From contig JAIPDI010000012.1 in NCBI GenBank assembly GCA_021737785.1, positions 1 to 64,000 of the forward strand: DNA of 64,000 nucleotides, written 5' to 3'. The translations under genes were made by a program, and so were the position numbers. Below the pieces are notes generated by a model. The model saw only the letters and a list, made by a program, of their open reading frames with translations, was not told where the DNA came from and searched no databases. This DNA is from Deltaproteobacteria bacterium. Lineage in GTDB: Bacteria > Desulfobacterota > DSM-4660 > Desulfatiglandales > Desulfatiglandaceae. Positions within the stretch are counted from its first letter, which is position 1; each line of letters starts with the position of its first letter. Below, piece after piece: positions 6,525-15,900 of the stretch.

Positions 6525-8774
6525 ATGAAACGGATATGGTTCACGAAATCGGGGTGTGGGTGGATGTCTCTGCTCCTAATGGCTTTTCTGTGGAGCTGCG
6601 CCGGCCCGCAACCATCAAAGGAGACCGATGTCCTCAAGGTCGAGCGGATGGACAACTCCCTTTCACCTTCCTTGCCGGAATCAGGGCGAAAAAATGCCGG
6701 CATGAATAAGCAAGAAGCGCATAAGCAGGAAGAGAAGGTGCGTGCTGATACGGAAAGAGGTCCGGCGACCGGGCAAACAACGGCGTCCGCATCCCCGGAA
6801 CCAAAAGCCAAGGCGGATACGCCGGGTATTTCAAAGCGCGCACCCGCCCATACGGCTCCGGGACCTGCTGAAGCGCCAAAAACGTCGGCCCCCACGGAAA
6901 AGGAAGGCCCGAAGATCGTTCTCAATTTTGACAATGCGGACCTTTATGCCGTGATCAGCACCATCGCCGAATTGCTGGAGATCAATTATATTGTTGATCC
7001 CAATGTCACGGGGAAGGTGACCATCAGCACGGCCGGCGGTCTCTATAAAAAGGACCTTTTTCCTGTTTTCCTCCAGATATTGGAGGTCAACGGTCTCACC
7101 GCCATCAAAGAGGGGAGCCTGTACCGAATTGTCCAGTTGAAGGACAGCACGCGGATGCCGATCGAGATGCGCCTCTCGGATCAGGACGAAGACACCCCGC
7201 CCATGGACAAGGTCATCATTCAGATCATTCCCCTCCAGTTCATAGCTGCCCAGGAGATGGTGAAGCTGTTGACCCCCTTTGTATCCGACGGGGGGACCAT
7301 CGTCTCCGACACCGCCTCAAATACCCTTATGGTGGTGGACAAGGGGACCAATATTCTGAAGATATTGAGACTGGTGCAGACCTTTGACATCAATATGCTC
7401 GAAAAGGTCTCCTACAAGGTTTACCCGGTCAAATATCTCGATGTTGAAGAGGTGTCCAAAACCCTTACCGATTTTACCTCCTCTTATGGAGAGGTCAGCA
7501 ACGTCTTTGTCAAATTTATCCCCATCACTCAGCTGAATACCCTCTTTGTCGTGAGCACCAGCCCCATTGTATTTAGCAAGGTGGAGGAAATTCTCCGTCA
7601 AATCGACGTGATCGACAGGGAGGTGGCGCCCAAGGTCTATGTCTATTTTGTCAAGAACGGAGAGGCGGAAAACCTGGCCGATCTTCTGGACCGAGTGTTC
7701 AATAAAAAATCGTCTAAGAAGAAATCAAAGGAGAGCAAGACCGCGGGGTCTGGCGCCGTTTCCAAGAATCCCTTTTCCCGGGAGCGTGTGGCAGAAAAAA
7801 AAGCAGAAGAGACCGCTGCCAAATCCAGGGCCGAAGCGCCTGCCGAGAAGGCCCCTGTAACTGTAGAAGGCGAGGCCCCCGGGGCCGGCACCTTGATGGG
7901 AGAGGTGAATATCACCCCTGATGAGAGACGGAATGCCCTCATCATCGAGGCCGTCCCTTCTGATTATCGGATCATTGAAAATATCCTGCAAACGATCGAT
8001 GTCCTGCCGAGGCAGGTGCTGATCGAGGCCACCATCGCGGAGATCACCCATTCGTCGAGCCGCGAGTTGGGCATGGAGTGGGCCCTTGGAAAAGGCGCTG
8101 CCGCAGGTGCGGCAAGCTTCATGGCTCGAATAGGAAGGGCCGGCCTCAAGTATTCCATCGGTGTGACCGACGAATGGTATGCCGAACTCAGCGCCCTCGC
8201 CTCAAAGGGCCTCGTGAATGTTATCTCCTCTCCCCATGTTCTGGCATCCGACAACAAAGAGGCAAAGATCGATGTCTCCAGAGAGATCCCGGTGGCAAGT
8301 GGACAGACCTTTGTATCGTCCGGTTCAACCATATCCGAGACCGCCATCGAGTATCGGGACACGGGCGTGATTCTCTCCGTCACTCCCCACATCAACGATC
8401 GGGGCCTGGTCACCATGGACATCAATGAGGAGGTCAGCGATTTGGACAAGGATGTGAATGTGGCGGGCCAGAATTACCCCTCTTTTTTCAAGCGGATCGT
8501 CACGACGACGCTGACCGTAAGACACGGTCAGACCATAGCGATCGGAGGCCTGATCAAGGATAGGGAGTCCGACAATGTCAGCGGCGTGCCGTGTCTGATC
8601 GACATCCCGGTGGTCCGGTATCTGGCCGGGCTAAACACGAAAGCGACGGAAAAAATTGAGCTTATCGTCCTGCTGACGCCCAGGGTCGTTGCCAATCTGG
8701 ATGATGTTGATGCGGTGACGGAGGAATTCAAGCAGAAAGCAAGAAATGTCGTGAAGCGGTTTTTTCCAAAATGA
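6525..8774 (+). CDS. gspD: Type II secretion secretin GspD
   Basis: Outer-membrane channel of the T2SS. The N-terminus resembles a lipoprotein signal ending in LWSC25. A Pro/Ala/Lys-rich linker is followed by N0 (about 129-200), N1 (about 228-290), N2 (about 298-365) and N3 (about 370-495, interrupted near 395-455 by a Lys/Ala-rich insert). The secretin barrel domain runs about 493-745 with VNVISSPHVLASDN and VTPHINDRGLVTMDI. A GAGGT lies about 10 nt before the ATG. Length 749 is normal. The lipoprotein N-terminus suggests self-piloting rather than a separate pilotin; that is inference. Confidence 0.95.
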   Translation: MKRIWFTKSGCGWMSLLLMAFLWSCAGPQPSKETDVLKVERMDNSLSPSLPESGRKNAGMNKQEAHKQEEKVRADTERGPATGQTTASASPEPKAKADTPGISKRAPAHTAPGPAEAPKTSAPTEKEGPKIVLNFDNADLYAVISTIAELLEINYIVDPNVTGKVTISTAGGLYKKDLFPVFLQILEVNGLTAIKEGSLYRIVQLKDSTRMPIEMRLSDQDEDTPPMDKVIIQIIPLQFIAAQEMVKLLTPFVSDGGTIVSDTASNTLMVVDKGTNILKILRLVQTFDINMLEKVSYKVYPVKYLDVEEVSKTLTDFTSSYGEVSNVFVKFIPITQLNTLFVVSTSPIVFSKVEEILRQIDVIDREVAPKVYVYFVKNGEAENLADLLDRVFNKKSSKKKSKESKTAGSGAVSKNPFSRERVAEKKAEETAAKSRAEAPAEKAPVTVEGEAPGAGTLMGEVNITPDERRNALIIEAVPSDYRIIENILQTIDVLPRQVLIEATIAEITHSSSRELGMEWALGKGAAAGAASFMARIGRAGLKYSIGVTDEWYAELSALASKGLVNVISSPHVLASDNKEAKIDVSREIPVASGQTFVSSGSTISETAIEYRDTGVILSVTPHINDRGLVTMDINEEVSDLDKDVNVAGQNYPSFFKRIVTTTLTVRHGQTIAIGGLIKDRESDNVSGVPCLIDIPVVRYLAGLNTKATEKIELIVLLTPRVVANLDDVDAVTEEFKQKARNVVKRFFPK

Positions 8775-8783
8775 GTTAAGGAC

Positions 8784-9155
8784 GGAAGGATGGAATGATG
8801 GAATATCTCGGAAGGGTACTGTCGGAGGAGTCTGAAAGAGTATTTGAATCAACCGAACATTGCCCTTGGTTCGTGTGGAGAGTTCAACTCCTGCTATGAG
8901 AGTTTCAAACAAGCAGGCCAAATCACAGACGATGAATACGAGCGATTAGACAGCCTCCACTATAAAGTTGAGAATGAATTGCTTAAATTGATCCAATCGC
9001 TGCAGAAAAAGCAAAAGGAAGACGTTTGGGAGGACAACTTCCTCCAATGACCCAAACACCGATGCCATCACTGCGTCGCCCCATTATTGCATCATTCCAC
9101 CATTCCACCATTCCATTATTCCAATATTTGCCTATTCCGTCATTCCAATTTCGTT
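8784..9155. repeat. GGAAT/ATTCC-rich arms flanking a gene remnant
   Basis: A purine arm rich in GGAATGATGGAATA (about 8784-8806) and a complementary pyrimidine arm made of reiterated CATTCCA units (about 9084-9152) flank the truncated four-helix-bundle gene. The arms are imperfect reverse complements. The same arms, without any gene between them, recur at 22407-22540. The right arm runs up to the start of the Wzm gene. Confidence 0.6.
8799..9050 (+). pseudogene. 5'-truncated four-helix-bundle (23S rRNA intervening-sequence type) protein gene
   Basis: The open frame from 8799 reads NISEGYCRRSLKEYLN, then NIALGSCGEF, CYESFKQAGQI and LHYKVENELLKLIQSLQKK. These are the conserved second half of the small four-helix-bundle proteins found in 23S rRNA intervening sequences and at many free-standing loci. 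The first helix and a proper start are missing: an in-frame TGA lies at 8796-8798, where the GGAATGATGGAA repeat takes over. A TTG at 8844 could start a 68-residue stump, but this is more likely a remnant. Function of the family is not established. Confidence 0.7.
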
Positions 9156-9156
9156 C

Positions 9157-9966
9157 ATGACCCTTCTTTCTCTCATCGGACGCTGGCTGAAGGTCCCGGT
9201 TCGGTTCCGGACGCTTTTCTGGGGATTCGTGAGCAACGAGATCCGCGGACGTTTTGCGGGGTCCATCGGCGGCTTTGTCTGGAGCCTGCTGACCCCGCTG
9301 GCCAATCTCTTAATATATATCTTTGTGTTTTCAGTGGTGCTGCAGATCCGCCTGAAACCGATGGAAACCGGTACCGACAGCTTCGCGGTCTTCTTTCTGG
9401 CCGGGATGCTGCCGTGGCTGGCCTTTTCAGAGGCGCTTAACGGTTCCACGGATCTTTTTCTGGGAAGGGCCAATCTGATTACCAAGATATCCTTTCCTTT
9501 AGAACTCCTCCCGCTGACAGGCGTCATCGTGCCTTTTTTTCTAAATGGTCTCGGATTTGTCATGTATCTGGGGTATCTGGTCCTGAAGGGGTACGCCCAT
9601 GTGGGGTGGCTCTGGCTTCCGGTGGTGATCGCCGTGCACATGGCATTTACCCTCGGCCTGGTTATTCTGATATCGAGCCTGACCGTCTTTTTAAGGGATA
9701 TCAAGCAGTTCATTGGGATTGTCATTTCATTGTGGTTCTTTTTGACGCCGATCATCTATCCCCTCGGCATGGTCCCGCAAGGATATCGATGGCTGATCAA
9801 ATTCAATCCGATGTATCCGTTTATCGAACTCTACCACCAGGTGTTATTGCAGGGCACCTTTTCGTGGGCGATGCTCGGATACGCTATCGGACTGGGCGCC
9901 ATTCTGCTGGGGGGCGCCATCCTTTTTTTCGAACGTTCCAAGTATGCCTTTGCGGATGTCTTGTAG
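9157..9966 (+). CDS. wzm: ABC-2 type polysaccharide/O-antigen export permease (Wzm-like)
   Basis: Inner-membrane permease of an ABC exporter for an undecaprenyl-linked glycan. The 269 residues contain six predicted membrane spans, with the FVWSLLTPLANLLIYIFVFSVV segment near 42-63 and the LTPIIYPLGMVP segment near 196-207 typical of the Wzm/ABC-2 polysaccharide family. It is immediately followed by the Wzt-type ATPase, the standard pair. No good ribosome site precedes ATG 9157, which abuts the ATTCC repeat; promoter and leader may lie in that repeat. Confidence 0.9.
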   Translation: MTLLSLIGRWLKVPVRFRTLFWGFVSNEIRGRFAGSIGGFVWSLLTPLANLLIYIFVFSVVLQIRLKPMETGTDSFAVFFLAGMLPWLAFSEALNGSTDLFLGRANLITKISFPLELLPLTGVIVPFFLNGLGFVMYLGYLVLKGYAHVGWLWLPVVIAVHMAFTLGLVILISSLTVFLRDIKQFIGIVISLWFFLTPIIYPLGMVPQGYRWLIKFNPMYPFIELYHQVLLQGTFSWAMLGYAIGLGAILLGGAILFFERSKYAFADVL

Positions 9967-9970
9967 GGAG

Positions 9971-11179
9971 ATGGAAAAGATATCGGCGGCGGTGGATGCG
10001 CAACATCTGACAAAGGAGTACAGGGTCTACCGGAAGCCTTTTGACCGTCTCAAAGAAGCCCTTCGTCGTCGGGCCTGCCATGACCTTGTTGCAGCGTTAA
10101 CCGATGTTTCTTTTCAGGTAGTCCCGGGCGGTACGTTAGGGATCATCGGTGAGAACGGCGCCGGCAAGTCGACCCTGCTGAAGATACTGGCCGGCACGGT
10201 AAGACCCACTTCGGGAAAACTTACGCGCAGGGGCAGACTGGCGGCCCTCCTGGAGCTGGGTTCCGGCTTTCATCCGGAATTCAGCGGGCGACAAAACATC
10301 TACCTGAATGCCGCCCTGTTAGGGCTGGAAGAGAGGGAAATCAGGGAAAAAGAAGACGCGATTATCGAGTTTTCCGAATTGGGAGACGTCATTGACCGGC
10401 CTGTGAAGACATATTCATCGGGAATGTATCTCCGGCTGGGGTTTTCCATTGCAACGAGTGTCGATCCTGAGATCCTGATCGTTGATGAGGCCCTGGCCGT
10501 GGGGGACCAGAGATTTCAGCAGAAGTGCGTTGACCGGATGGCAACATTCAGGAAGAGCAATAAGACCATCATTTTCTGCAGCCACAGCATGTATCTGGTA
10601 AATGAATTGTGTGCCGACAGTATCTGGCTGTATAACGGACGGGTCCGCGGCTATGGCAAGACATCTCATGTGGTTTCCGAATATCTCGCGTACATGGAGG
10701 ATACCGGGGAAATGCACCCTCCACCGGTTAACGGGGGCCCTCGGGAAAGCGCCTCAAGGCCGGACGTGGTGATCGAAGAGATAAGGCTCCTGGACGATGA
10801 AGGCAAGCCATTCGAACAGATCGAGCAGTTTCAAGCCCTGATATTTCAGGTGCGGACCCGTTGCATCGGCCCACCCATAAGAGGACATGTGAGCATCGGA
10901 TTTGAGACGATGGAGGGTCAGCGGATTTTTGCAACCACCACCAAGCTTTGCGGTCTGCGGCCGGTTGAGTTCACCGGGGAGAGAATTATCGAACTGGTGA
11001 TCCCGTCCATCCCGGTGGTGGGAGGGATATACCGGGCCAGGGCGAGGGTGGGGGATGAACATGCCATGACGGTCATACACGAATTAAACAGCGAACCGTT
11101 CCAGATCGAGAGCGACCGTCCGGAAGTCGGCATGGTTTGGATGAAACACCTCTGGCGGTTTCCAGGCCCCAGCATCTGA
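9971..11179 (+). CDS. wzt: O-antigen/polysaccharide ABC exporter ATPase (Wzt-like) with C-terminal glycan-recognition domain
   Basis: ATPase partner of Wzm. Walker A (GENGAGKSTLLK, about 60-71), signature (YSSGM, about 147), Walker B (ILIVDEALAVGD, about 168-179) and H-loop (CSHSM) are intact. Residues from about 255 to 402 form a beta-rich C-terminal domain like Wzt-C. In characterised O8/O9a-type systems that domain binds the modified non-reducing end of the glycan before export. ATG 9971 gives an N-terminus (MEKISAAVDAQHLTKEY) typical of the family; ATG 9944 would overlap wzm by 23 nt. Confidence 0.92.
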   Translation: MEKISAAVDAQHLTKEYRVYRKPFDRLKEALRRRACHDLVAALTDVSFQVVPGGTLGIIGENGAGKSTLLKILAGTVRPTSGKLTRRGRLAALLELGSGFHPEFSGRQNIYLNAALLGLEEREIREKEDAIIEFSELGDVIDRPVKTYSSGMYLRLGFSIATSVDPEILIVDEALAVGDQRFQQKCVDRMATFRKSNKTIIFCSHSMYLVNELCADSIWLYNGRVRGYGKTSHVVSEYLAYMEDTGEMHPPPVNGGPRESASRPDVVIEEIRLLDDEGKPFEQIEQFQALIFQVRTRCIGPPIRGHVSIGFETMEGQRIFATTTKLCGLRPVEFTGERIIELVIPSIPVVGGIYRARARVGDEHAMTVIHELNSEPFQIESDRPEVGMVWMKHLWRFPGPSI

Positions 11180-11182
11180 GAT

Positions 11183-12301
11183 GTGAGAACACTCGCTATT
11201 ACCGTCAATTATAAGAGTTCAGACCTGACGCAGCAGGCGGTTCAATCGGTCCTGGACGCCGAATCCATGGGTCCGGTTCGAGTGGTGGTGGTGGACAACA
11301 GCGAGGACAGGGAGGAGGCAGAGAAATTACAACGATGTCTTCCTCCGGGAGTCGTCCTGCTGGCGAGTCCTGAGAATATCGGTTTTGGCCGTGCCTGCAA
11401 CCTGGCCTTTGAACAGTTTGAAGGAGACCAGGTTCTCCTCCTCAATCCGGATGCCAGACTCCTGCCGGGCTGTCTGCGCCATCTTCAACAGCTCCTTTCT
11501 TCTTCCCCTCGTGTCGGGGCCGTCTCCCCACAGATCTTCTGGGATGATGCGCTCAATTTCTATCTCCCTCGGTCTATTCCCACAGCGCTGTTTGAATTTC
11601 AGGAGGCTTTTAGTTCACTAAATCCTCAGGCGCCCATAAACAGATTCCTGAGCGCTGCCTGGCGATATTCGTGTATCAGGGTCTGGCAATCTCGACACCC
11701 CGTCCGGGTAAGCAACCTTTCCGGCGGCCATGTCCTCTTGAAGAGAGAGGCCGTGATCCGGGCCGGAGGTCTGTTCGATCCCGGGTTCTTTCTCTATTTT
11801 GAGGACACTGACCTGTTTGTCCGCCTGAGAAAGAGGGGGTATCTCCTTTTGGTGGAACCCAGGGCCAAGGTGGTGCACTATGTGGACCAGTGCGGGGAAG
11901 ATCGGGCGTGGAAACAACAGATGATGGTCCGATCTCGTGCGAGATTGCTGGAGAAGCATGCCTCCGGTTTCAGCCGTTGCGCAGGGAAGACGGCCGGTCG
12001 TTTGGGCCTGGGCTTGAGGGGCCGGAGCAAGGGGGTTCCGCCACCAAACTTCACAGCGCCCTTTGTCCTGAATGTGCCGCCATCCCTGCAGAAGAAATGG
12101 CTTTTTGAGGTGAGCCCCCACCCCAACTTTGTTCCGTCAGCAGGTCGTTTTGGAAAGGGCCCGCGGATGGTGTTTCCTCAGAAGCAGTGGAATCTTATGG
12201 CTCCCGGGCAGTATTTTGGGCGTTTGGGAAGTCCTGCAGGGTTTGGTAAACGATTTCTTACCGTATCCTGGTTCGTCGACAGCGGTATCTCAAGACCATG
12301 A
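11183..12301 (+). CDS. GT2 family glycosyltransferase, rhamnosyltransferase-like
   Basis: Cytoplasmic GT-A transferase. The fold is seen in the opening TLAITVNYKSSDL, the VVVDNSED segment (about 35-42), an acceptor-site-like NIGFGRACN (about 69-77), the donor-binding LLNPDARL (about 90-97) and EDTDLFVRLRKRGY (about 213-226). The C-terminal 100 residues are basic and poorly defined. GTG start 4 nt after wzt. Its last 4 nt (ATGA) overlap the next gene. Donor sugar cannot be told from sequence. Confidence 0.85.
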   Translation: MRTLAITVNYKSSDLTQQAVQSVLDAESMGPVRVVVVDNSEDREEAEKLQRCLPPGVVLLASPENIGFGRACNLAFEQFEGDQVLLLNPDARLLPGCLRHLQQLLSSSPRVGAVSPQIFWDDALNFYLPRSIPTALFEFQEAFSSLNPQAPINRFLSAAWRYSCIRVWQSRHPVRVSNLSGGHVLLKREAVIRAGGLFDPGFFLYFEDTDLFVRLRKRGYLLLVEPRAKVVHYVDQCGEDRAWKQQMMVRSRARLLEKHASGFSRCAGKTAGRLGLGLRGRSKGVPPPNFTAPFVLNVPPSLQKKWLFEVSPHPNFVPSAGRFGKGPRMVFPQKQWNLMAPGQYFGRLGSPAGFGKRFLTVSWFVDSGISRP

Positions 12302-14109
12302 AAAACGATCCCCTCATCTTTAATCTTCCGGCCCCGTTCAACTATTACCGGTTGATCTCCGACAGCGACCATCTCCATTTCGGGCTTTGGCCCGAGGAGA
12401 CCCCGGAGATGATCTCTGTTGAAGAGGCATTGGAGAATATGTTCGATCGGCTGGTCTCCTGCCTGCCCGAACCGCCTGCCAGGATCCTGGACGTGGGCTG
12501 CGGATTGGGGCTTTCCGCCCATCTCTTGAGCTCCAGGGGGTTCGATGTAACCGCTATCGCCCCTTCTCCCGAACTCATCGAATATGCCGTTCGACGATAC
12601 GGAACCCTGGGTGCGGATTACAGGGTCCTCGATTATTTTGATACCGATGCCGCCGTATTTGAGGAAGGGATGTATGATGCGCTCTTCTTTCAGGAGAGCC
12701 TGCAGTATCTTCATCCGCTCCATGAGGCGATGCGAAAGGCACGGTATCTGTTAAAAGAGAAGGGCCTGATCGTCATCGGTGACGAGGTCTGTTACGATCA
12801 AACGATCCAGTCTGAAACCGCGGTGCACATGGCCCGGGATATCTATGCCGCCCTTTCAGAACACGGATTTCGGGTCATGGAAAACGATGCGCTGGGCAGG
12901 CGGGTGTTGCCTACATGCGAGATCGCCGTGAACCGGTTAGAAACCCGGATCGATGAGATTGTCTCTGTTCTTGACGATCCGGATGCGGAAGACAAGCTGC
13001 ATTTTTTTCTTGAGGGGTGGCGAAAACAGGCCTCCTGGTATGAGAGCGGCCGATTCGGCTACGAGATTTTTGCGGGCAAGAAGGACCCGTTTTCTATCCG
13101 TCCATATGCGGAAGGGGATGAACATACGATTCTCCCCCTGTTCAATGAGACATTCAAGACAGAGCGAACTCTTGATCACTGGTACTGGAAATTCAGAGAC
13201 AATCCCTATGGATCTCACAGGATATGCGTGGGTGTTTCCCCGGAAGGGGAGATTGTGTCTCAATATGCAGGATATCCTCTCCCCTTCTGTTCCACCCTGG
13301 AGGGGGATGGATTCCCCCGGTCTTTTTTGACGGTCCATGCGGGGGATACGTTTACCCATCCCCGGGTGAGACGGATCGGACTGGGGAAGACGGGGCTCCT
13401 GGCCAGGACCACGTTCTATTATTATGCAAAATTTCTTGAGGGAGCGGTTCCTTTTGCCTTTGGTTTCAACACCGCAACCATCAAGAAGTTGGGTGACCGC
13501 TATCTCGGTTACCGGTTTGGAGCTCCGGTTGTTTTGTGGAAAAAAGGGCTTTCTTCAGAGGCAAATGAACGGCCCGGTTTTCTCAAGACGATCTTCTCCG
13601 GATTAAGGGTGGAGGAGGTCCATTCGATCGGCCCTGAATGGGATGATTTCTTTGCCCGGGTCAGCCCCACCTATGAGTTCCTGGTCAAAAGGGATGCCGC
13701 CTACCTTCAATGGCGATATGTGGACTGCCCTGATAAGCGCTACCGAATCTTCGCCGTACGGAAGAGGGGGACCCTGGTGGGGTGGAGTGTATTCGAGGCA
13801 AGGGGCGCAAGACTTATCTGGGGCGATGCCCTATTCGCCAGCCGTTTTCTCGAATCCGTCTCCTTGCTCTTGCGGCACGTTCTGACGGCCTATCCTGAGC
13901 CTATGGAGACCGTCGAGGCCTGGTTTTCCCGAAATCCGAAGTGGTGGTGCGACCATCTTCAATCGATCGGTTTCGAAGCCGTACCGGAGCCGGACGGTCT
14001 GACCCTCTGTTACCGGACATTCCGGAACCCGATGTTGGATGACACTGCAGTGACAAAGAGACTTGCGGATCATTTCTATTATACCCGGGGGGACAGTGAT
14101 CTTTTTTAG
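12298..14109 (+). CDS. SAM-dependent methyltransferase fused to a GNAT-type acetyltransferase
   Basis: Two domains in one chain. Residues about 40-250 form a class I methyltransferase: motif I is ILDVGCGLGLSA (about 62-73), followed by the acidic loop and a FFQESLQYL segment. From about 264 (FSIRPYAEGDE) to the end it reads as a GNAT-like acyltransferase of the large two-lobe kind, with GLGKTGLLARTT (about 363-374) as probable acyl-CoA loop. Starts inside the stop of the GT2 gene (ATGA overlap). With Wzm/Wzt upstream, a role in capping or decorating the exported glycan is plausible, but substrate is unknown. Confidence 0.8.
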   Translation: MKNDPLIFNLPAPFNYYRLISDSDHLHFGLWPEETPEMISVEEALENMFDRLVSCLPEPPARILDVGCGLGLSAHLLSSRGFDVTAIAPSPELIEYAVRRYGTLGADYRVLDYFDTDAAVFEEGMYDALFFQESLQYLHPLHEAMRKARYLLKEKGLIVIGDEVCYDQTIQSETAVHMARDIYAALSEHGFRVMENDALGRRVLPTCEIAVNRLETRIDEIVSVLDDPDAEDKLHFFLEGWRKQASWYESGRFGYEIFAGKKDPFSIRPYAEGDEHTILPLFNETFKTERTLDHWYWKFRDNPYGSHRICVGVSPEGEIVSQYAGYPLPFCSTLEGDGFPRSFLTVHAGDTFTHPRVRRIGLGKTGLLARTTFYYYAKFLEGAVPFAFGFNTATIKKLGDRYLGYRFGAPVVLWKKGLSSEANERPGFLKTIFSGLRVEEVHSIGPEWDDFFARVSPTYEFLVKRDAAYLQWRYVDCPDKRYRIFAVRKRGTLVGWSVFEARGARLIWGDALFASRFLESVSLLLRHVLTAYPEPMETVEAWFSRNPKWWCDHLQSIGFEAVPEPDGLTLCYRTFRNPMLDDTAVTKRLADHFYYTRGDSDLF

Positions 14110-14157
14110 TCCGCAGATTTCACAGAGGGTCCGGAATATCCTATTCTGAAAAGGTTG

Positions 14158-15900
14158 ATGAGAATGCTCACAGAAGATGCATTGATTCCGTTTCATTCTA
14201 CCGATCCGACGGGGAGGAAGGTCCTGGTCCTGGCCCCCCATCCCGATGACGAGACCTTCGGGTGCGGAGGTACGTTGGCCCTCCATGCAACGGCCGGTGA
14301 TCCTGTGAAGGTCGTTTTTCTCACCAATGGGGACCAAGGCGACAGTTCGGGAAAATATGAGAAGGATGAATACATTACCCTGCGGCAGAATGAGGCGAAG
14401 GAGGCCTGCACCCGCCTCGGCATAATTGACCTGGAATTCTGGCCCTACGGCGACAGGTCCCTGGCCGGTTCCCGGGGGGCGTTGCGGCGGATGATCGATC
14501 TGCTTGAAGATTTCCGACCCCGGATCGTCTATGCGCCCTCTCCGCTGGAGTTTCATCCGGATCATCGGGCGGCATGCTTTCTGCTCTGCGACGCCCTTCA
14601 CAGCTATACGCCCGACCTTGATGTGGCTTTTTGTGAAATCGGCCAGCCTGTCCGGGTCAACCGCCTGGTGGACATCACCGGCGTGTCGCAGCAAAAGCGC
14701 CGGGCAATAGACGCCTATGTGAGCCAGCTCAGAGAACGGCCATACGGCGAGATCAGTCTTGCCCTGGATCGATACAGAAGCCTGACGCTGGGGGAGGACG
14801 TGACGTATGCCGAGGGGTTCTCCGTATGGGGGGCGGACATCATCCGAAAAATCGGGCCTTATGGGATCCCTCTTCAGCAGGCGGCAAGACTCCTGCCGGG
14901 CCCGGGGGAGGGAGGGCCTCTGGTTTCGGTGATTGTTCGAACCAAGGATCGCCCGGTCCTCCTGGCGAACGCCCTTAAATCTATTGCCGAACAGACCTAT
15001 GCCAATCTGGAGATCGTGGTGGTCAACGACGGGGGAGAGGATGTAAGGGACGTGGTAAATACGGTGGCCGGGGGTATCCCGGCCCATTATATCGCCCATG
15101 AAACGTGCAAGGGAAGGGCGGCTGCGGCCAACGCGGGGCTGTATGCCGCAAAGGGCCTTTACCTCAATTTTTTGGATGACGATGATCTGCTTTATCCGGA
15201 CCATATTGAGACGCTTGTCCGCCGACTTCAATCCGATAGAGAACACATCGCCTATACAAGCGTGCTGAGCGCTTATTTTAACGGACCTCCGGAATACCCT
15301 GAAAACTGCGCCAGAAGGGTCGTCGACCATGACATCGACTTCGACCCGGAGCGATTGCTCTTTCAAAACTATATCCCCATTATGAGCGTTTTGTTTCATC
15401 GGGATGTCCTTCAGAAGGTGGAAGGCTTTGATCACCGGCTGGACCTGTTTGAGGACTGGGATTTTTGGATCAGGGCCTCGCGGCATTTCCGCTTTCATCA
15501 CATCGACAAAATAACCGCCGAATACCGGTTTTATGACTCAGAAACCACGGACGCCGCACACCACAAGAAATACGCCTTTGCTCAGGCCCAGGCGGAAATT
15601 TTCGACCGGGTGACCCCTTTCTTGACAGGGAAAATTTGGACAAACCTGTTGAACAGCGACTTTCTGGATGAACTCAGGCGCGGCCGGAAGGGCGTAAAAT
15701 TAAACAGCCGATATGAACATGGTGAAACTCTCCTCAATGACGACGAAAAGAGACTGCAAAGGGCCGAGACCCTGATAACGGAATTGAGAAGGAAAGATGA
15801 GGAGAACCAGAGACGGCTTCAGGAGATACTTTCCTCCAGGGGATGGCTGTGGCTGGACCGGTTCAGAAGAATGAAACGCAAGCTGACCGGCGGGGTTTAA
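14158..15900 (+). CDS. PIG-L-type deacetylase fused to a GT2 glycosyltransferase
   Basis: N-terminal PIG-L/LmbE domain (about 15-235): zinc-binding APHPDDETFGCGG at 27-39 and a second HPDHRAA near 132. These enzymes remove acetyl groups from N-acetylglucosaminyl compounds. A GT-A domain follows from about 254 (LVSVIVRTKDRP), with VVVNDGGED and the metal-binding LDDDDLLYP near 338-346. The end is a short coiled coil plus a basic tail containing SSRGWLWLDRF. Start chosen as ATG 14158 (TTG at 14155 is adjacent). Coupling of deacetylation and transfer would produce a free-amine sugar in the glycan; that is inference. Confidence 0.85.
   Translation: MRMLTEDALIPFHSTDPTGRKVLVLAPHPDDETFGCGGTLALHATAGDPVKVVFLTNGDQGDSSGKYEKDEYITLRQNEAKEACTRLGIIDLEFWPYGDRSLAGSRGALRRMIDLLEDFRPRIVYAPSPLEFHPDHRAACFLLCDALHSYTPDLDVAFCEIGQPVRVNRLVDITGVSQQKRRAIDAYVSQLRERPYGEISLALDRYRSLTLGEDVTYAEGFSVWGADIIRKIGPYGIPLQQAARLLPGPGEGGPLVSVIVRTKDRPVLLANALKSIAEQTYANLEIVVVNDGGEDVRDVVNTVAGGIPAHYIAHETCKGRAAAANAGLYAAKGLYLNFLDDDDLLYPDHIETLVRRLQSDREHIAYTSVLSAYFNGPPEYPENCARRVVDHDIDFDPERLLFQNYIPIMSVLFHRDVLQKVEGFDHRLDLFEDWDFWIRASRHFRFHHIDKITAEYRFYDSETTDAAHHKKYAFAQAQAEIFDRVTPFLTGKIWTNLLNSDFLDELRRGRKGVKLNSRYEHGETLLNDDEKRLQRAETLITELRRKDEENQRRLQEILSSRGWLWLDRFRRMKRKLTGGV

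Noticed and set aside
13831-15501. Long minus-strand frame (556 codons) opposite the PIG-L-GT2 gene
   Set aside because: Antisense to two well-supported genes; it has low-complexity composition and no motif.
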